Assembly: GCA_002308555.1 (NCBI GenBank)
Contig: DBWD01000018.1
Span: 1,447 to 8,294 of the forward strand
Source of the DNA: a bacterium UBP3_UBA1247
GTDB lineage: Bacteria; UBA3054
DNA length: 6,848 nucleotides
Direction: 5' to 3'
Part shown: piece by piece, positions 6,046 through 6,848 of the stretch
How the letters are laid out: every line of letters starts with the position of its first letter
Position numbering within the stretch: the stretch's first letter is position 1
The notes under the pieces: generated by a model
What the model was told of the DNA's origin: nothing
The model's database searches: none
What the model saw: only the letters and a program-made list of their open reading frames with translations
Position numbers and translations under genes: made by a program

Positions 6046-6848
6046 ATGAGCAAAGAAGAGAAAAACAAGTATCAGGATTCTCTGAACCTGCCCGCCGGCA
6101 ATTTCCCCATGCGGGGAAACCTGCCGCAGCAGGAGCCGAAGAGACTTGAGAAATGGGAGAGGGAAGACCTTTACGGACAGATCAGGAAAGCCAGAAACGG
6201 CGCCAAGAAATACGTGCTGCACGACGGCCCGCCGTACGCCAACGGCAGGATCCACATCGGCACCGTCATGAACAAGATCCTGAAGGACATGACCGTCCGC
6301 TACCTGACCATGCGGGGCTACGACGCGCCCTTCGTGCCGGGCTGGGACTGCCACGGGCTTCCCATCGAAAAAGCTCTTTTGGAACAGCTGGGCAAGACCA
6401 AGGACGAGGTGGACCAGGTGGAGTTCCGCCGCCAGGCCAGGGAATACGCCGCCAAATACATCGACATTCAGCGCTCCCAGTTCAAGCGCTTCGGCGTGCT
6501 GGGCGAATGGGGCAGACCCTACATCACCATGGATCCCCTCTACGAGGCCGACATCATCCGGTCCTTCGGCGAACTGTACGCCAAGGGCTACGTCTACAAG
6601 GGCTGCAAGCCCATCCACTGGTGCACCAACTGCGAGACCGCCCTGGCGGCCGCCGAGATAGAATACGAGCAGGACACCTCCGATTCCATCTACGTGAGGT
6701 TTCCCTTAGCGGAAGGCCAGACGCTTCCCCAGGGCCTTCCCAAGGACGCTTCCATCGCCATCTGGACCACCACCCCCTGGACGCTGCCGTCTAATAGGGC
6801 CGTCTGCGTGAAAGCCGACATAATCTACGGCGTCTTCGACCTCGACGG
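6046..6848 (+). CDS. ileS: Isoleucyl-tRNA synthetase, N-terminal part (cut by window end)
   Basis: Class I aminoacyl-tRNA synthetase that charges tRNA-Ile with isoleucine in the cytoplasm. The window holds 267 codons of an enzyme usually around 900-1000 residues; the frame stays open at the right edge. Visible: the N-terminal SLNLPAGNFPMRGNLP block typical of bacterial IleRS (12-27), the ATP-binding signature PPYANG at 62-67 followed by HIGT at 70-73 (Thr in the last position of the usual HIGH), GWDCHGLP at 99-106, CTNC in the segment before EIEYE, and the start of the CP1 editing domain with the threonine-rich WTTTPWTLP at 240-248. The KMSKS loop lies beyond the window. The ATG at 6046 is supported by the position of the N-terminal block and has an A-rich leader without a Shine-Dalgarno site. 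It probably does not belong functionally to the secretion genes before it. Confidence 0.96.
   Translation, partial: MSKEEKNKYQDSLNLPAGNFPMRGNLPQQEPKRLEKWEREDLYGQIRKARNGAKKYVLHDGPPYANGRIHIGTVMNKILKDMTVRYLTMRGYDAPFVPGWDCHGLPIEKALLEQLGKTKDEVDQVEFRRQAREYAAKYIDIQRSQFKRFGVLGEWGRPYITMDPLYEADIIRSFGELYAKGYVYKGCKPIHWCTNCETALAAAEIEYEQDTSDSIYVRFPLAEGQTLPQGLPKDASIAIWTTTPWTLPSNRAVCVKADIIYGVFDLD

Noticed and set aside
6007..6618. Minus-strand open frame opposite the start of ileS
   Set aside because: The opposite frame contains PPYANG, HIG and GWDCHGLP of isoleucyl-tRNA synthetase; the minus frame is a shadow.
1..6848. CRISPR arrays, tRNA/rRNA genes, insertion sequences and attachment sites
   Set aside because: No regularly spaced direct repeats, structural RNA signatures, transposase motifs or flanking inverted repeats were seen. 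Coding density leaves no gap longer than about 60 bases between supported genes.

Overview
The window is GC-rich bacterial DNA (roughly 60% G+C by eye). Every supported gene lies on the + strand and they are tightly packed. It holds a short type II secretion (T2SS) / type IV pilus-family assembly cluster followed by the start of a housekeeping gene, isoleucyl-tRNA synthetase. The organism cannot be named from this sequence. The envelope-spanning secretion machinery implies a Gram-negative (diderm) cell. The mixed use of Shine-Dalgarno sites and the domain fusions fit a lineage outside the well-studied Proteobacteria, possibly a PVC-type bacterium such as Lentisphaerota or Kiritimatiellota, but that is only a guess.

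Layout. 1-100: probable glycine-rich tail of an upstream gene, then an 8-codon mini-ORF ending one base before the next start. 101-1633: gspE, the assembly ATPase. 1659-2060: gspG, the major pseudopilin. 2075-2092: a perfect stem-loop without a U-tract. 2117-4540: an 807-residue protein joining a PilM-like actin-fold domain, one membrane helix, a PilN-like periplasmic domain and a very long Ala/Glu/Pro-rich tail; its first 560 residues have the architecture of GspL. 4537-6003: a 488-residue bitopic protein overlapping the previous gene by 4 bases (ATGA). It appears to join a PilO/GspM-like domain, a GspC/PilP-like HR domain, an acidic linker and a C-terminal PDZ domain. 6046 to the end: 5' part of ileS, probably with its own promoter.

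How the genes work together (family knowledge plus inference). GspE hydrolyses ATP in the cytoplasm and is held at the inner membrane by the actin-like domain of the GspL-type protein. The periplasmic domains of the GspL-type and GspM/GspC-type proteins would form the inner-membrane platform and contact the outer-membrane secretin through the HR domain, with the PDZ domain possibly involved in substrate handling. GspG is the subunit polymerised into the pseudopilus. The most notable point is the compaction: what is usually four proteins (PilM, PilN, PilO, PilP) or three (GspL, GspM, GspC) seems to be encoded by two overlapping genes. The secretin, GspF, minor pseudopilins and prepilin peptidase are not in this window.
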